This document shows positions 13,226 through 26,200 of a stretch of DNA of 64,000 nt, in pieces (the stretch's first letter is position 1; every line of letters begins with the position of its first letter). The stretch is from Lepus europaeus (taxonomy: Eukaryota; Chordata; Mammalia; Lagomorpha; Leporidae), in contig NC_084838.1 in assembly GCF_033115175.1 (NCBI RefSeq), forward strand, positions 42,201,468 to 42,265,467. The letters are read 5' to 3'. The notes under the pieces are model-generated. The model was not told where the DNA came from and did not search any database. It saw only the letters and a list, made by a program, of their open reading frames with translations. The position numbers were made by a program, and so were the translations under genes.

Positions 13226-14395
13226 TAGTTGTACAATGAAAGCAACTTGATCGATAAGATCCTAAAAATGAAAACACTGAGTAACTCTCTTCTTTGTCTC
13301 TGGTTCCTCCAGAAGAAATGCCAATGTGAGTTTTTGGCACCCATTTTAGATACCAGCACCTATTTCTCAGTGTTTCTGACTTCAGCTAGGAAGATGGCTT
13401 TCCTTTCCCATCCTGGATATTCCAGGTGTCTTAGGCAAGCATCATCCTGCTTCTAGTACAAACAGTTGAAGCTCCATTTAGCAATGGAATTGATAATTGA
13501 TTCAAATAGATAAGAACACATACACACACACACACATCCCTGCTTTAACAATAAAAGAAGTTTTCTACAAATAAAACTTCGTTATCACCAACTCTCAGCT
13601 GTTACCATGGCTACGTGTTAATTTAAAAGCCAATCACAATAAGAAGAGTTGATCCAGTTCTCCATATAACAGGAATGGGTTTAAGTGAGATTTGGAGAGG
13701 AACTAGAAATGCCTCGAGGCCTTAGAAGTGCAGGGACTCCAGATCCGAGCATGACAACGCCTTGGCTGCACTGGGTCTCTTAATTGGGTTCAGTTTCATA
13801 GGTCACACATAGAAGCAAGCCAGTGGGGCCCAGAGGTAAGGGCTGGGGAGCTGGTACCCTAAGGGAGACCGAATCAAGAAGCAAGAGGGAGGATGGTGAA
13901 GGCATTGGTCAATGATGTGACAGATTCAAACTTTAGGCAAATGGTAAAATCTAAGTAAATTTGGTGTCATGTTGTTAATTCCAGGGCTGCCTAAGAAGAG
14001 TGAAATTATTCTGTTAACAAATTCTTTTGATGGTATGTATACATACCCTATTATGTCTCCTGATGCAAATAAACTGAGAGACAATGGCTAGGACATCAGA
14101 TCCTGAATATGTGAGTCCTGGCTGCTAGCAAATACCTGCCCTGCATGGTCCCAGGAGGAAGTGACACAAAGAGAGGACAAGCCAGGCAAATGGGGAGCTT
14201 TTTGCCTTCTGAGTGTGGGTCCCAAGCCCCAGAGCAAAACCCCAGTTAGGCTGGACATCATGAAGGGCTCCTTTTAAATACTGTGTCTTCATTTCTTTTA
14301 AATTTAAATACTTTCTAAGAGATAAGGGGGAAGAAAAAGAAATGAAAGGAAGGAAGCAAAAGTTCCTCCACACCCCCCCCCCCCAATATTCTAGG
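13226..14395. other. Unassigned non-coding stretch
   Basis: Mostly unique by eye, with a short (AC)n at 13517-13535 and C10 at 14374-14383. No gene supported. Confidence 0.5.
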
Positions 14396-14815
14396 CCTCA
14401 GAGAAAATCATTGTAACCAATTTGGTTTATATCTTCCAAGCATCCCTTTTGAATAGCCACATAAATGTTATTGGCGAGATGCATGTATTTTATTGAACCT
14501 GATCTATGCTGATGAGCCTTTAGATTGTTACCAGTGTTCCTCTATTGTACATATGCTACAGGAAACATCTTTAAACACAGATCACTATACTCTCACTGAC
14601 TGATTTCCTTAAGAGGAATGCCTAGGAACAAAATTTCTGGGTCAATAGCCTGCAAATTTTATGTTTGCATGCATATTGCCAAATTACCTTTTGGAGAAGT
14701 CACAAAAACTGTACCCAGTAACAGTATGAGGATATTGATGCCTTCTGCTGTGCTAGCAAGTTGGAAGATTTCCAAATATAAATGGGACTTTTTCTTTTTA
14801 AAATGAGGTGTTAGG
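14396..14815 (-). mobile_element. Possible ancient L1 3' region, antisense
   Basis: The phrases 'taggaacaaaatttctgggt' and 'attgccaaattaccttttgg' match the inverted 3' region of very old mammalian L1 elements. Strongly diverged. Limits approximate. Confidence 0.45.
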
Positions 14816-15330
14816 TCATATGTTGTTGAGGTGTTTTTCTAGCTATCTATTACTGGATAACAAATTACCACAAATAAAACAACTATCTGATTATATTTTG
14901 TGATTGTGAGGGTAAGAATTTGGGCAGCACTCTGCTAGGTGACTCTTATCTCCATATGATGCTGAATGGGGTCTCTGGATGGTGAGGAGTTGCCCCCGGG
15001 GTATCTGGAGGGTCTAGGACGGCTTTTCTTCATCTTGGAGGGGACAGCTGGAAGGTGCATCCTCGGGGATTGGGCCTTCTCCATGTGGTCTCAACAGCCC
15101 TTACACATGGACGCTCTCGTAGCATGATTCAGCTGCATATAGGTGGCTCAGGGCTTCAAGAACCTAAAAAGAAAGCTGTCAGTCTTCTTACATGGTGAAC
15201 TCTGAACAGGCTTAGCGTCACTTCCACCAGTCCAACCTGGTCAAAGCACTCACAATTCTGCCCAGATTCCAGGGCAGGGTCAACAGACCCCACCTCTCTT
15301 CAATCTGTCACAAACAGGGATATTAATATA
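14816..15330. repeat. Ancient mammalian interspersed repeat, family not assigned
   Basis: Starts with the widely seen motif 'ctatctattactggataaca' followed by 'aaattaccacaaat', then a GC-richer part. The pattern is familiar from old MER/MLT-class repeats, but I cannot name the family from sequence alone. Confidence 0.4.
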
Positions 15331-16274
15331 TCTTTTAACATTAACAAATCTTTCCTTTTTTGAGGAAAACCTACTTGCACATGGTGGAAAGTCTCTAAAT
15401 ATGATCTTTAATTTAATTTGTAAGTATTTAACCTGAGGTTTTCTATCTACACATATTGGTAAGATTGTCTCATAGTTGTTGCTATTGTTTTAAGTTTTGG
15501 TGCCAAGGTACTTCTGGGTTTTGGGGTTTGAGTGGGATTTTTTAAAAAAATATAGGTAGGTTTCCCATTTTGAACTTCGAAGTAGTTTACAAAGGATGAG
15601 AATCGTGTATTTTGAATGTTTGAAGAGTTCGCCCACAAAGCTGTATTGGCCAGGAGATATGTTTGGAGGGAATACTGTAGTTTTTGGAAAATTTTGTTAT
15701 TGGTATTCATATTGGATAACTTTATTTTGTTGCAGTTATGGTCATTTAAGTCTTTCACCTTAAGCCTAAAGTTGTACTTGTGGCCATTATATGATCTTGG
15801 AAAGAATTTTATAATATTAGATAAAGGGAAACAGTAACAAAATAATAGGGAATACTTTCTGGAAATATGTATTGCTTGAACAAAAAACAAGTTTTAGACC
15901 TCATCTTATTATTTTTCATAAAATTCAAGAATATAAAAATTTTTTTGAAATTAAAAGAATGAAAGGAGAAACTTACAAGATACTGAAATGGCCATGAATT
16001 TGAAGCCCAGGCAGACTAGGAAGCCAAAGTAGTGCTCCTGAGAGCACCCCTACTCCTGGCTATAGAATGACTCAAGAAATATTGGTGAGCATATGAAAAA
16101 TGAATGAATGACTAGAAATATCAATTCTTACAGTCTGGGTCGATGTCATGGAAACTGTTGAAGGTTGGGTTGAACCTCAGAGACCCTGGGAAGAATACTT
16201 CATGCTGCCTACTCTCCTCCCTACCCTCTTATATTATCACCTGTTAATTTGTAGTGTTTAAAAGTTATTTATCT
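15331..16274. other. Unassigned AT-rich stretch
   Basis: The minus-strand frame at 15447-15890 (147 codons) is rich in K/N/I/L codons, as expected of AT-rich non-coding DNA. No family resemblance. Confidence 0.5.
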
Positions 16275-16575
16275 TCAATTTACTTGAAAGGCAGACACAC
16301 ACACACACACACAGAGTTTTACTCTGTCTGCTGATTCACTCCTCCAGTGCCTGCAGAGCCAGGCCAAAGCCAGGAGCTTGGAATCCAGTTTCAATCTTCC
16401 ATGTGGATGGCGGGGACCCCGGTCCTTGAGCATCATCTCCTGCTCCCAGGATTCACATTAGCAGGAAGCTTGATTGGAAGCAGAGCTCCCTTGTTCAGAC
16501 TCGAACACAGACATTCTGATATGGGATGCAGACATCCTAAGCAGTGTCTTAACTGCTGAGCCAAACACCCACCCC
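16275..16575 (-). mobile_element. CSINE, antisense, diverged
   Basis: The reversed body is recognisable from 'gccaggccaaagccaggag' to 'gctgagccaaacaccc'. The usual GA stretch is replaced by (AC)n at 16295-16312. Confidence 0.82.
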
Positions 16576-17269
16576 ATTTATTATTGATACAAAGGTCCAG
16601 AAGATTGGACTCATCTCTTGGATTTTTTTTCTCTGTTACTTGCTGCCACTCTCTTGTTTCACTTTTTCCCATGCTTGGGCATTGCACAGGCCATGGCATT
16701 TGTAACCACTTAATTTTCCCAGCAGCCAATCATGGTATTATCTTTGCATTCTAGGTATTCCAGGCTGCACAGAAAATGAAAATACTTAGACTTATAGAAA
16801 GCTACATCTAGAAAAAGCAATGTGACCTCTATTGGTACTCATCCCATTTATTTTATAAATGATGGCGGGGGGCAAGATTCATTAAAGAGTGCAATTCAAG
16901 AGGCCTGGATGTGGTTATCAGAAGACACCCTCTGAGGGAAAATTACAGGAGAAGCCAGTCATGCCATGAGAATAAGACACAAAAAGTAAAAAATCATGAA
17001 CCTATCCACTGGAAAATAACAGCAATCAGATGTGTATTGAACATTGATGTCATGAGATAGTACATATTTGATTTAATTTATCTAAACCACTACCTAGAAT
17101 CAAAATATCCTTCAGTGGCTTTTTCCTTGACAAATTCTAAGATATGAACCCTTTGCAAGCATATTCACCCCTGGCATCTCCAATACATGTACTTTCCCTG
17201 GCCTTGCTGAATTAGTCTGTTAGATCAGCCAGTTGAGGACATATGAACTGCTTTCATTGGCCCTTGAAA

Positions 17270-17890
17270 AATGTACAACTCAATGGTTTTCATTAAGTTT
17301 ACAGACTTTTACAGCCACCACCACCATCATCAAAATTTAAAATATTTCCATAATCCCCAAAAGAAACCTTGTGCATGTTTATAGTCATTCCCATGCCTAC
17401 CTCAGCCCCAAGCAGCCACTAATCTACTTTGTTTCTACTGATTTGCCCATGATGTATATTTCATATTAATGGAGTTTCATGGTTCTTTTGCATCTGGCTT
17501 CTTTCACTTAGCACGTCTTTGAGATACATCCATGTTGAAGCATACGTATGTTAGTACTTTGTTTCTTTGTCTTGTTGGAGCAGTACTCCATCATAAGGAT
17601 ATACTCCATTTGTCCATTCACCAGTTATTGGACATTTGATTGTTTCCATTTTGGGGGCACCATGGATAATGTTCTAATGAACATTCACATGCAAGTCTGC
17701 GTGTGAACATGAGTTTTCATTTCTCTTGGGTATGTGACTAGCGGTGGAATTGTTGGGACAGATGAAGCTTCCAAATGCTCCGCAAACTGGGTGCACCATT
17801 TTACGTTTCCACTGGCAGAGTATAGGAGCTACCGTTTCTCTGTATCCTCACCAGCACTTTCTATTGTCTGTCTCTTTATCCTCTGGCTTT
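17270..17890 (-). mobile_element. Ancient L1 3' UTR (L1M type), antisense
   Basis: Classical inverted landmarks in order: 'catctggcttctttcactta', 'ccatgttgaagcatacgta', 'catttgtccattcaccag', 'cattttgggggcacca', 'ctcaccagcactttctat'. These are 3' UTR features of old mammalian L1s. No coding potential. Confidence 0.75.
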
Positions 17891-18329
17891 ATAAGGATTG
17901 TGGGGAACCCCATACAAGTTTGGTAGATCATTAGGTAGAAAATACTGCACTGAACCACACTCAACAAATGGGTTAATTATGCTTTGTAGAATAACATCTT
18001 CCAGTTATTGTATTAAATCTAGAAACCCCTTAGTTTTAGAAGAGTATAACACTACTTAAAGCTTAGTCTGTATGTGTCTGTTAATCTCCAGATAGGTAGT
18101 TTTCCTTCCTAACATGAAATAAAAACTTTAGGTGGGCACAGCCAAAGCCTCCCTTGTGGCTAGATGTAGCCATATGACTAAATGTACGAAAATGGGACGT
18201 GAATAAAAATGTGTGCTTTTAAATGGAAGACATGAGCCAAGCAATTGCCTCTGTCCACATCCTTACCAACTGAGAAGTGGGAAGGATGGTAGAAGCCAGA
18301 GTGGCTGTCTCAGATCCAAGAAGGATGCT

Positions 18330-18369
18330 ATGGGGAGGGGTGGGCAGAGGTGGGGAGGGGTGGGCAGAG
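18330..18369. repeat. Two-copy 20-bp G-rich tandem repeat
   Basis: Two copies of 'tggggaggggtgggcagag' plus one base, head to tail. It has several runs of three or four G, so a G-quadruplex is possible on the + strand. Confidence 0.9.
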
Positions 18370-18589
18370 CATTGAGAGAGAGGAGGCCTGGGAGCCTGAT
18401 GATAATGGGATGCCCTTTCCAGCCCTGCACTGCTCACCTGAACTTTCATATAGGAAATAAGTATCTTGTTCAGCCAGAGTTATTATTTTTTGGCTCTCCA
18501 TTATAACAGCCAAACTGTGAAATTACTAGCAGCTAGAATGTCTGTGTAGGAACATGGCTGGAACATATGATACTGGTCAACCTGACACA

Positions 18590-18740
18590 CAAGGAAAAGC
18601 TGAGCACTGGACTTGAAGAAGGGTAATAGAGCTTTGGTGCTGACCTTGCCCCTGCTCAGCTGTGTGACCTCAGCCAGGTGTCTTTAGTTTTCTGTGTTCT
18701 CATCCATAAAGCAAGGTGATTTGGTACAGTTGAAAATAAA
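18590..18740 (+). repeat. MIR fragment
   Basis: Core words 'cagctgtgtgacctcagcca' and 'gttctcatccataaagcaa' follow the order of the mammalian-wide interspersed repeat. Both ends are worn. Confidence 0.7.
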
Positions 18741-19925
18741 TGGTAAAAGCTGAAAATAAAAAGCATCTGGTTTCAGAAGTACTTCATTATGTGCATATTC
18801 ATTGTGAAAGCAACTCACTAAACATTGAAAATATATAAACTATATAAAAAGTGAACCTTTGGTGCCAGCCTTCTTAAGTAAAATAATGAGATGGTTATTA
18901 GCTTCAGCAACTGCATCAATGGGAACATTTGCACAGGACTAAGAATTCCCCATATACTTGTAATAGTTTTTTTTTTTTTTTCAATGCTCCCTAAGGGTGT
19001 CATTATTATTCTCATTTTACAAATTAGGAGGCTGACTACCTTGCCCTGTCATGCAGATAGTTAGTGGAGAAGTCAAGATGCTGGGCCTAGGACACAGATA
19101 TGTCACCACTGCTACGTTGCTTCTGTAACTGGCTGACCAGTCACTGTGAAATGTACCAGAGAGTCGGTGATTCGGCCTCTTCAACCATTGTAACTAGGAG
19201 ACATCATTCTACTTTCAGTGAATAAACAACTCTCCCCGACTCGCTCACGCGGTTAAGGTGACATGTGAAGCAGTCACTGTGACTCATCCCAGGAACACAG
19301 GGACAATGAAGCTAATGGTGAGATGCACCTGCCAGACGCGCTGAAAGCAGGAGAAGCAGCTCTCAAGAACGTCTGACCCAGCAGCACTGAGCAGCGTGAC
19401 CACTGGGCACGCCAAGGACGGTGCCTCCTGAGCTTGGCAGGCAGCCGTGAGGCCAGGGGCGCAGGCTCCACCATGATGTGCTGTTTCTGCCCATTGCACA
19501 TCGCGGGCACACATTGGAGACGCTAAGCCTGATGGACTCCGAACACTGGCAACAAAATTAAAAGTGCACCTAGGGAATTATCCACCCTTTTGCTGATCTG
19601 GTTGTGAACTGTGCAGTTAAATCCCTGCACACAGCACTGACTCTGTCTCCCAGGGTGTTGCTTAAAATGTGGCTGAGCTCAAATGGAAACGTCAAGCCTT
19701 GTTGAAGTCAGCACAGAGAATTAATCTCTAACAGTAAGGAAAGAATTAGTTTCGCTTTATAAGATAAATAAATGTGCAGTATGGTGAAGGCAGGGATGTT
19801 CAGCTCAGCAGCTTTTAGCAGGAGACATCTTGAGCAAAGGATATTGTGGATTTGGGGCATGCTTTATCCCCTCACTGATACCCTGTGTGATTATAAGGAT
19901 GCTTCGGTTGTTTTTGGGCCTTGTT

Positions 19926-20220
19926 TTTTAAAAAATTTATTTATTTATTTAAAAGAGTTGCAGAGGCAGAGGGAGAGACAGAGAGAAAGTGAGATCTTCT
20001 ATCCGTTGGTTCACTCCCCAAATGGCTGCAATAGTCAGGGCTGGGCCAGGAGCCACGTGGGTGGCAGGGGCCCAAGAACTTGGACCATCTTCTGTGCCTA
20101 TCCAGGCATATTAGCAGAAAGCTGGATTGGAAGTTCAAGTGCTGGGCTTGAACCAGCACCCTCGTGGGATGCTGGCATTGCAGGCAGCAGCTTTACCTGC
20201 CATGCCACAATGCCGGCCCC
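19926..20220 (-). mobile_element. CSINE, antisense
   Basis: Reversed tail 'aatttatttatttatttaaa', reversed body, end 'caatgccggcccc'. It is a shorter variant that lacks part of the middle. No clean duplication. Confidence 0.9.
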
Positions 20221-20417
20221 TTTAAGTCTTTATTGTATGAAATTTTAACCTGTAACTATTCATTTAAAAAAAAGACTTTTTAAAATGTGTCTTTTTTTTA
20301 ACTCTTGGAAGCATATGTATATGATTTAAGTAAAAATTAAATTAAATAAAAAATGATCACAGTCTTTAAAGTCTATGTGAAATATGGCCGTCTGTTTTTC
20401 ACTCCATTTCTAATTTT

Positions 20418-20739
20418 TTTTTGACAGGCAGAGTTAGACAGTGAGAGAGAGACACACACAGAGAAAGGTCTTCCTTTTGTTGGTTCACCCCCCAAATGGC
20501 TGCTATGGCCGGCGCGCTGCGCTGATCCGAAGCCAGGAGCCAGATGCTTCCTCCTGGTCTCCCATGCAGGTGCAGGGCCCAAGCACTTGGGCCATCCTCC
20601 ACTGCACTCCCGGGCCACAGCAGAGAACTGGACTGGAAGAGGAGCAACAGGGACAGAATCTGGTGCCCCAAGCGGGACTAGAACCTGGGGTGCCGGCGCT
20701 GCAGGCAGAGGATTAGCCAAGTGAGCCGCGGGGCTGGCC
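20418..20739 (-). mobile_element. Young CSINE, antisense
   Basis: 9-bp duplication 'tctaatttt' at 20409-20417 and 20740-20748. It carries the young-subfamily words 'ggcgcgctgcgctgatccga' and, at the head end, 'ggattagccaagtgagccg'. Lies 200 bp from the previous CSINE in the same direction. Confidence 0.94.
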
Positions 20740-20748
20740 TCTAATTTT

Positions 20749-21664
20749 ATTTTTATCCCAACACTGAACTTCATGCTTTTTTTCCCCCTAAATGTGGCCC
20801 AGGAAACACTTTCTTGGAATCCCCAGCAGTGCCCTTTAAACATTGTTCTGCAAATTTGGGGCAAAGAAAGTCAGATCAGAGAGCATTCTCCACCATACTT
20901 AATGAAATGCACCAAACAATTGTGAGTTAAAAATTCCTTAGCAGCAATCAAGATTTAAACAAATGTAAAACTTCATGTAATAAAGTTTGAAAAGTAGCTC
21001 TTCCTCTTGTTTGCTGTACCTGCTCTCACCTGCTTTCCAGAAAGAAGGCAAGTTGCAAACCTCGGATACTTTTCCAGAATTCACTGTGACCTGAAGGAGA
21101 GGATTGAGGGAGGAGAGGGAGAGAGGAAGAAAGAGGAAAAGGCATCAGATAAAGAAAACAGTATGTAAGGAAACAAGAGCCAAAAGGCAAGACAACTCCC
21201 CCAGACTGCATGTGCAAAACTTAACAAAATATGACATTAACAAAATAAGGTCTCAAAGACAAAATGTTAAAACAACAAAAAGAGAGGGAGGAGAAATTGC
21301 ACAACTAAGGAAACTAATTTGAACCAAAATAACACTATTACAGATCAACAAATAAATTAGAAATCAAGGAACCATTGAGACATGGCTAAAGAGACACTAG
21401 CATTGAGAAAAGCCTTAAAATAAAGACAGCAGAAAAGGACAAGTATAACAAGTTGCAAACCAAATAAAATGTTCACCTCTAGTGTTCAGCTTTGTATCTG
21501 AATGATAGAAATACAATTATTATTTCTGAAATAGCATACTCAACAACGGACGATTAAAAATATCCAGAAATAGAAGGAAATGAAATTCCTCTAAGTGAAG
21601 AATGAAATTTGCCACTGAAAGAGTGTACCATAGACCCCTGAATGTTTGATGTAAAACAATAGAG
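20749..21664. other. Unassigned AT-rich stretch
   Basis: No gene or clear repeat seen. Confidence 0.5.
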
Positions 21665-21985
21665 GAACAAGCATATGGCACAGCCAGTAAGACACTGGTT
21701 AGGATCTCTGCATCCCGTATCAGAGTGCCTCGTTCAATTCCTGACTCCTCTGCTTCTGATCCAGCCTCCTGCTAATCTACACCCTGAGAAGCAGCAGATT
21801 GTAACTCAAATACTTGGGTCCCTGCCACCCACAAGGGAGACCTGCATTGAGTTCTGGGCTCCCAGCTACAGCCTGGCCCAGCCCTTCCTATTGTGGTAAT
21901 TTGGGAAGTGAACTAGAGGATGAAAGAGCTCTCTCCTCTCTGCCTTTCAAATACCATGAAAATAAATAGATAAAAATTTTAAAAG
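21665..21985 (+). mobile_element. Old CSINE
   Basis: Diverged head 'aagcatatggcacagccagt', B-box region 'cgttcaattcctgactcc', and a tail with AAATAG repeats. No duplication recognisable. Confidence 0.8.
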
Positions 21986-22725
21986 TTGACACTGAGAAAG
22001 CACTTAACCTTGGGGCATCCAAGCAGAAAATGCCACCTATAAGGGGGCAGAGGGGCTGCACTTTCTCTACAGAAGACAGGTGAGCAATTTCTATAAGTTC
22101 CATTGGAAAAGAAAGTATGATATCAAAAAGAAAGAATGATATCATTCTAAGCCAAGTTGTCATTCAAGTTGGAATGCAAAAGGTCTTTTAAAACACGGAG
22201 TAATACGATAACAAAAAGAAAAAAAGAGGGAGATCTTGAACAGCACCCCCACCACCGCACACACATATACTTCAAGCCAATCAAGGAGTTAAATCACCCT
22301 ATTTTTATATCAGGTTTTTTGTTCTGAGATGGCAGGAGTTAGATTTTCAAAGGAAACTGCACCTATAAGAGCATCAGGAAACAGGAGACATTGATATGTT
22401 GGGTACAGGGCAGTGGGAAAGGGGCAAAATCCTCAGTGTCAACTCCACGTGCTATACAGTCTCATTAGTAACAGGAAAATAACAATCACTGGTCCCCAGG
22501 GTTGTTGGGATGAGTGAGAGAGAGAAAGGATGTCATCTGGGCCACAGCACCCAGTGAGTCTCAATGCCTGGGAATTCTCAGCCCTGCTCCGTCCCCATCC
22601 CTTGCACAGAGTGTGCAACTCAGGCTCACTTTGCATTCTTATGCCTCTGTAGTATCCATGTTGAGTAATTTATGGCTTGCAGCTAAATATTTCCAAGCAA
22701 ACTCTTTTTCAAAACATGTAGCAGC
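21986..22725. other. Unassigned non-coding stretch
   Basis: No supported gene or repeat. Confidence 0.5.
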
Positions 22726-22925
22726 ATGAGGAAGATCATGGGGCTTTGGCGTTGGAACCAAACTTCAACCTTGAGCCACTTCTCCCAGTGCATGATTCTT
22801 AGGCAGGTAATCTATTTCATCTTTCTGGGCTTAGTTTCCTTCTTCACTAAAAGGCATCAGCGATCGATCCTAAATTGTCTGCACTGCAGAATTGAAAGTG
22901 CTTGGTACAAAGTGGATGCTCCTTT
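22726..22925 (+). repeat. MIR element
   Basis: Good MIR order: 'atggggctttggcgttggaa' head, 'gcaggtaatctatttcatct' core, 'gggcttagtttccttcttca', then 'gtgcttggtacaaagtgga'. About 200 bp, near full length. Confidence 0.8.
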
Positions 22926-24289
22926 GGGGTAAAATGGCGAAGGTCCTTTTCCATTGGAGATCCTTGTGTTTATGTGAAACAGTGACAAATCCTTTATTAA
23001 TTGTAACCCTAGCTGCTTCCTTAGTAGGCTGGCAGGGATCTTGACTGCGGGGCATTTTGTTTTGTGGAGCACTATGTGTTTGGGTCTGTCTATTTGTGCA
23101 TTTGTCATTGGGGAAGAAACTAAATTGATTGATAAGGAAGGAAGAAAAAAGTCTGAAGACGGAGGCAAGAGCAGGGGGGAAAGAATCGAGAAAGAGAAGT
23201 AAGCAGTGGAGTCCAGGAGGATTTGGCATGGGGGGTACCCAGACAGGGCAGAGCCAGGATGGGATTTTGAATATGCAAATGTAAAATGTGAACTTTAACC
23301 CTGTTCTCTTCGGGTATGTGGCATCATTGCCCTTCCCACCCCTCCATCTCCTCCAGGACACAGAATCTACAGGGAAATCGATGTTGTTCACAATGGCTTT
23401 CCATGTGGTTGGTTTGGTGGAGGCAGAGGGGCTGGAAGAGGTGCTGAGTTCCTCAGCCAGGGAGATGTACTGATTCCAGATAGCATGAGCAGGTGCAGGG
23501 ATCAGAGGACACCAGGGATGTGGCATCTGATTTGCACGGGGCTGATCTTACTATGTATTTGCCATCTGCCAAGCTTAATTTACAAAGTTGGAGGTCTGGG
23601 ATATGAAGTCACCCAGTTTGTAGAATTTCCTACAGTTCTTTCCATAGTATCAGAAAAGTGGGAATGGGGGTACCGAGGACAGAACCAGGACCATGTGATC
23701 TAGTGTTTTAACGTCACTTGTTCCACTCACCCTGCTCCCATGCCTCATTAATGCCAGGCATGGGCCAGATCTGTTTTGCTTGTTGGTTCAATGCCTTCAA
23801 CCAAGTGTTGGAGTCCACTCTTTGAGTCCCCTTCCTACCAGGACTCAGGCTCAATCCTCCCAAGAGAGGCACTGTTCTTTGTTCCTAGATATCCAATTTT
23901 TATAGCTCTCAGTCCCCCGGGGAAGTTGCTCCTAGAATCTTAGTGGTGATGTTCATAAACAGCAGGCACTGGCTCTTTGGGCTGCTAGGAAGTATGTTAT
24001 GTCTTACAGGTGCACACAGCAGTGCTTGGTATTCCTATTGCAGTTAATGGTTCTGCTGGTCATCAGGCTGTAATCTGACGTGTGGCTTTCACCACCTGGG
24101 CATTCAAGAACTTCGGAGCAAAGTGGCCCTCACAAGACCACAGGTGATGGCCTTATTATAGCATAATTTCACAGGGTTGACCTCATCTATTTAGAGTTGA
24201 TGGTTCTTCTGGGATTCTAGTTCACACGATACATGTGGTTACAGGTGTGCATCTCTTGTAACCTGGCCCTCTGTAGACTTGATTTCTCT
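22926..24289. other. Unassigned stretch holding the longest unexplained ORF
   Basis: The minus-strand frame 22870-23526 runs 218 codons and partly overlaps the MIR. The product is proline- and serine-rich with no family resemblance that I recognise. I see no splice or promoter signals tied to it. Most likely fortuitous. Confidence 0.4.
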
Positions 24290-24790
24290 CTTAACACCCA
24301 TCTCTCCTTCACACTCAGAACATCACCAAGTCTTGCTGATGCTGCTTCCGAAACATCTCACCCATATGTTATACTAGCCCTCCATCTGGTTCTTTTTGCC
24401 TCCAAGTTCTTCCATCTCTAGGCTTACTTATACATCGTCGGGCAAGTATTATTTTTACAAAAAGCCCTACTACTCTGATTGTAAAATGTTGTGGACTGCT
24501 TCCTGGAAAGTCTAGACTCCTGGGTAACCCCTTATCATCTCAGCAGCAGCACAAGTACACATCACTCTGATGCACCTTGCAACTTGCCCAGAATATTCCA
24601 TGTTGCTTTACACTTCTCTTGCTGATCACTTTCCAGATGGTTACTCTTAGCTTCAAAGTGCATCATGAAAGTTGCTACTCTGGTAGCCTACTTGAGGAAT
24701 CAGTGGTCAGTCCTAGGCCTTGTTCCCTCCTCTCTAGCTGTGTTCCCCGGGTAGTACCATCCACAGCATGGCTTCAGTGATAACTGACAT
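24290..24790. repeat. Possible L2-type fragment
   Basis: Words such as 'gctgcttcctggaaagtctag' (with one change) and 'agaatattccatgttgcttt' fit the C/T-rich L2 style. Low certainty. Confidence 0.35.
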
Positions 24791-25459
24791 GCATATGGCC
24801 TGCCAGTTTATATCTACCCCTCCCCCCAAGAGTTCTCCAAGTTCCAGTTTTGTATACCTGACTACTTACTTGAACATCTTTTAAACTTTTTTCAAAGACT
24901 CCTTTAATCTCCATAACAATGAAACCACCTTTCTGATTTTCATTTTGAAAGCTAGAAAATGAATACTCAGAAAAGTGAAATACATTGTGTAACATCACAA
25001 TATATTGTTTGATGGGGTCTGAACACAGGACTTTGCCCTCCAACGTTGTACTTTTATCTAACATATCATTCACTGCCACATAAATATTGACATCAGAAAA
25101 ACTGAAATCACTTACATGCCCTAATAATGATGATAAAAGTATTACTGTTAAGAGACAGAGTGATCTATTCAAATAAGAATAAACCAGCATTCTGGATAAT
25201 TCTAAGGTTGCAGAATAATAACAGTGTGTTGGGGATGAATGGGATTTTGAAGGTCATTCAGTCCAGGCATCTCTTTCTGCTTGATTGTGGGACACATTGG
25301 AGGTTGTACTTTTTGTTAGCTTGTCTTTGAGAAGAAAATCTTTTATATTTCATTTGGAAGGACTAATATCGCCCTTTATGAGCAACGAGGAAGGAAAATG
25401 GCCACATTAATATTAGTTCAACTTCTGGTTCCAGCTATGTCTGCCTTCGTGATTTTTTT

Positions 25460-26200
25460 TCAGACGTGCATTTTGTGAGACAATACCCTCACCCCTTTCA
25501 TTTGAATTATCGTTCTCTCGCTTACCTGACATTGTCTTTCAGAATCTCAAGCCATCTCAACCATCTCATATCACACAGGTTGACTACTAACCCTCGTGAT
25601 CTTTTCTGCCAAACTGCCCCCAGCCCAGTGAGTGGCACCATCATCCACCCAGCTGTGCAGGCTGGAAGCTTCAGAGGCATCCTAAGCCCACTGCCCCCTC
25701 ACCTCCCACATCCGACCGTCATCACAACTTGGCCTCCACATCCCTTCTAAGGAGCTCTTGACTCTGTCCCTGACTCTCTATTTCTGCTGCTGCTACTTGA
25801 GTCACAGCTACCATCTAACCTCTTCTCTGGACCAGTGAAGCAGCCAAGAAGCTGATTTTTCTGCTCTCATTTATTGTTCTTTTCAATTTGTTCTTCAGAG
25901 TGCAGAATAATTTTTTTTGACACACAGGTTCAGTTATGTCACTCCCTGCTTAACATCCGATAATGGCTTGTCATTTTTCTTGGAATAAAGTCAAAACACC
26001 CTTAAGGTGTGGCATGGTCCTTTCTGCTTTCAGTACCTGACATATATCATGTTCTCTCCCATCACAGCACCTGAGAAACACAGTTTCCTCTGCTTGGAAC
26101 ACTCTCCTCTCTTTTTGACCTAATTAACCAAGACCCTGCTTCTTACTACAAAAACTCAAAATGAAAGACCATTTCCACTCCTCACATCCAGGCTGACGTT
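25460..26200. repeat. Possible L2-type fragment
   Basis: Contains the landmarks 'cagttatgtcactccctgct' and 'ctctgcttggaacactctcc', frequent in L2 and related old LINE remains. Diverged, without open frames of note. Confidence 0.45.

Larger units (their letters stand above)
17891..19925. other. Unassigned stretch with MIR remains
   Basis: Contains a MIR-like segment (about 18590-18740), a G-rich tandem duplication (18330-18369) and a poly(T) run near 18966. The rest is unassigned. No gene supported. Confidence 0.45.

Noticed and set aside
15447..15890. 147-codon minus-strand frame
   Set aside because: Composition typical of AT-rich non-coding DNA. No domain.
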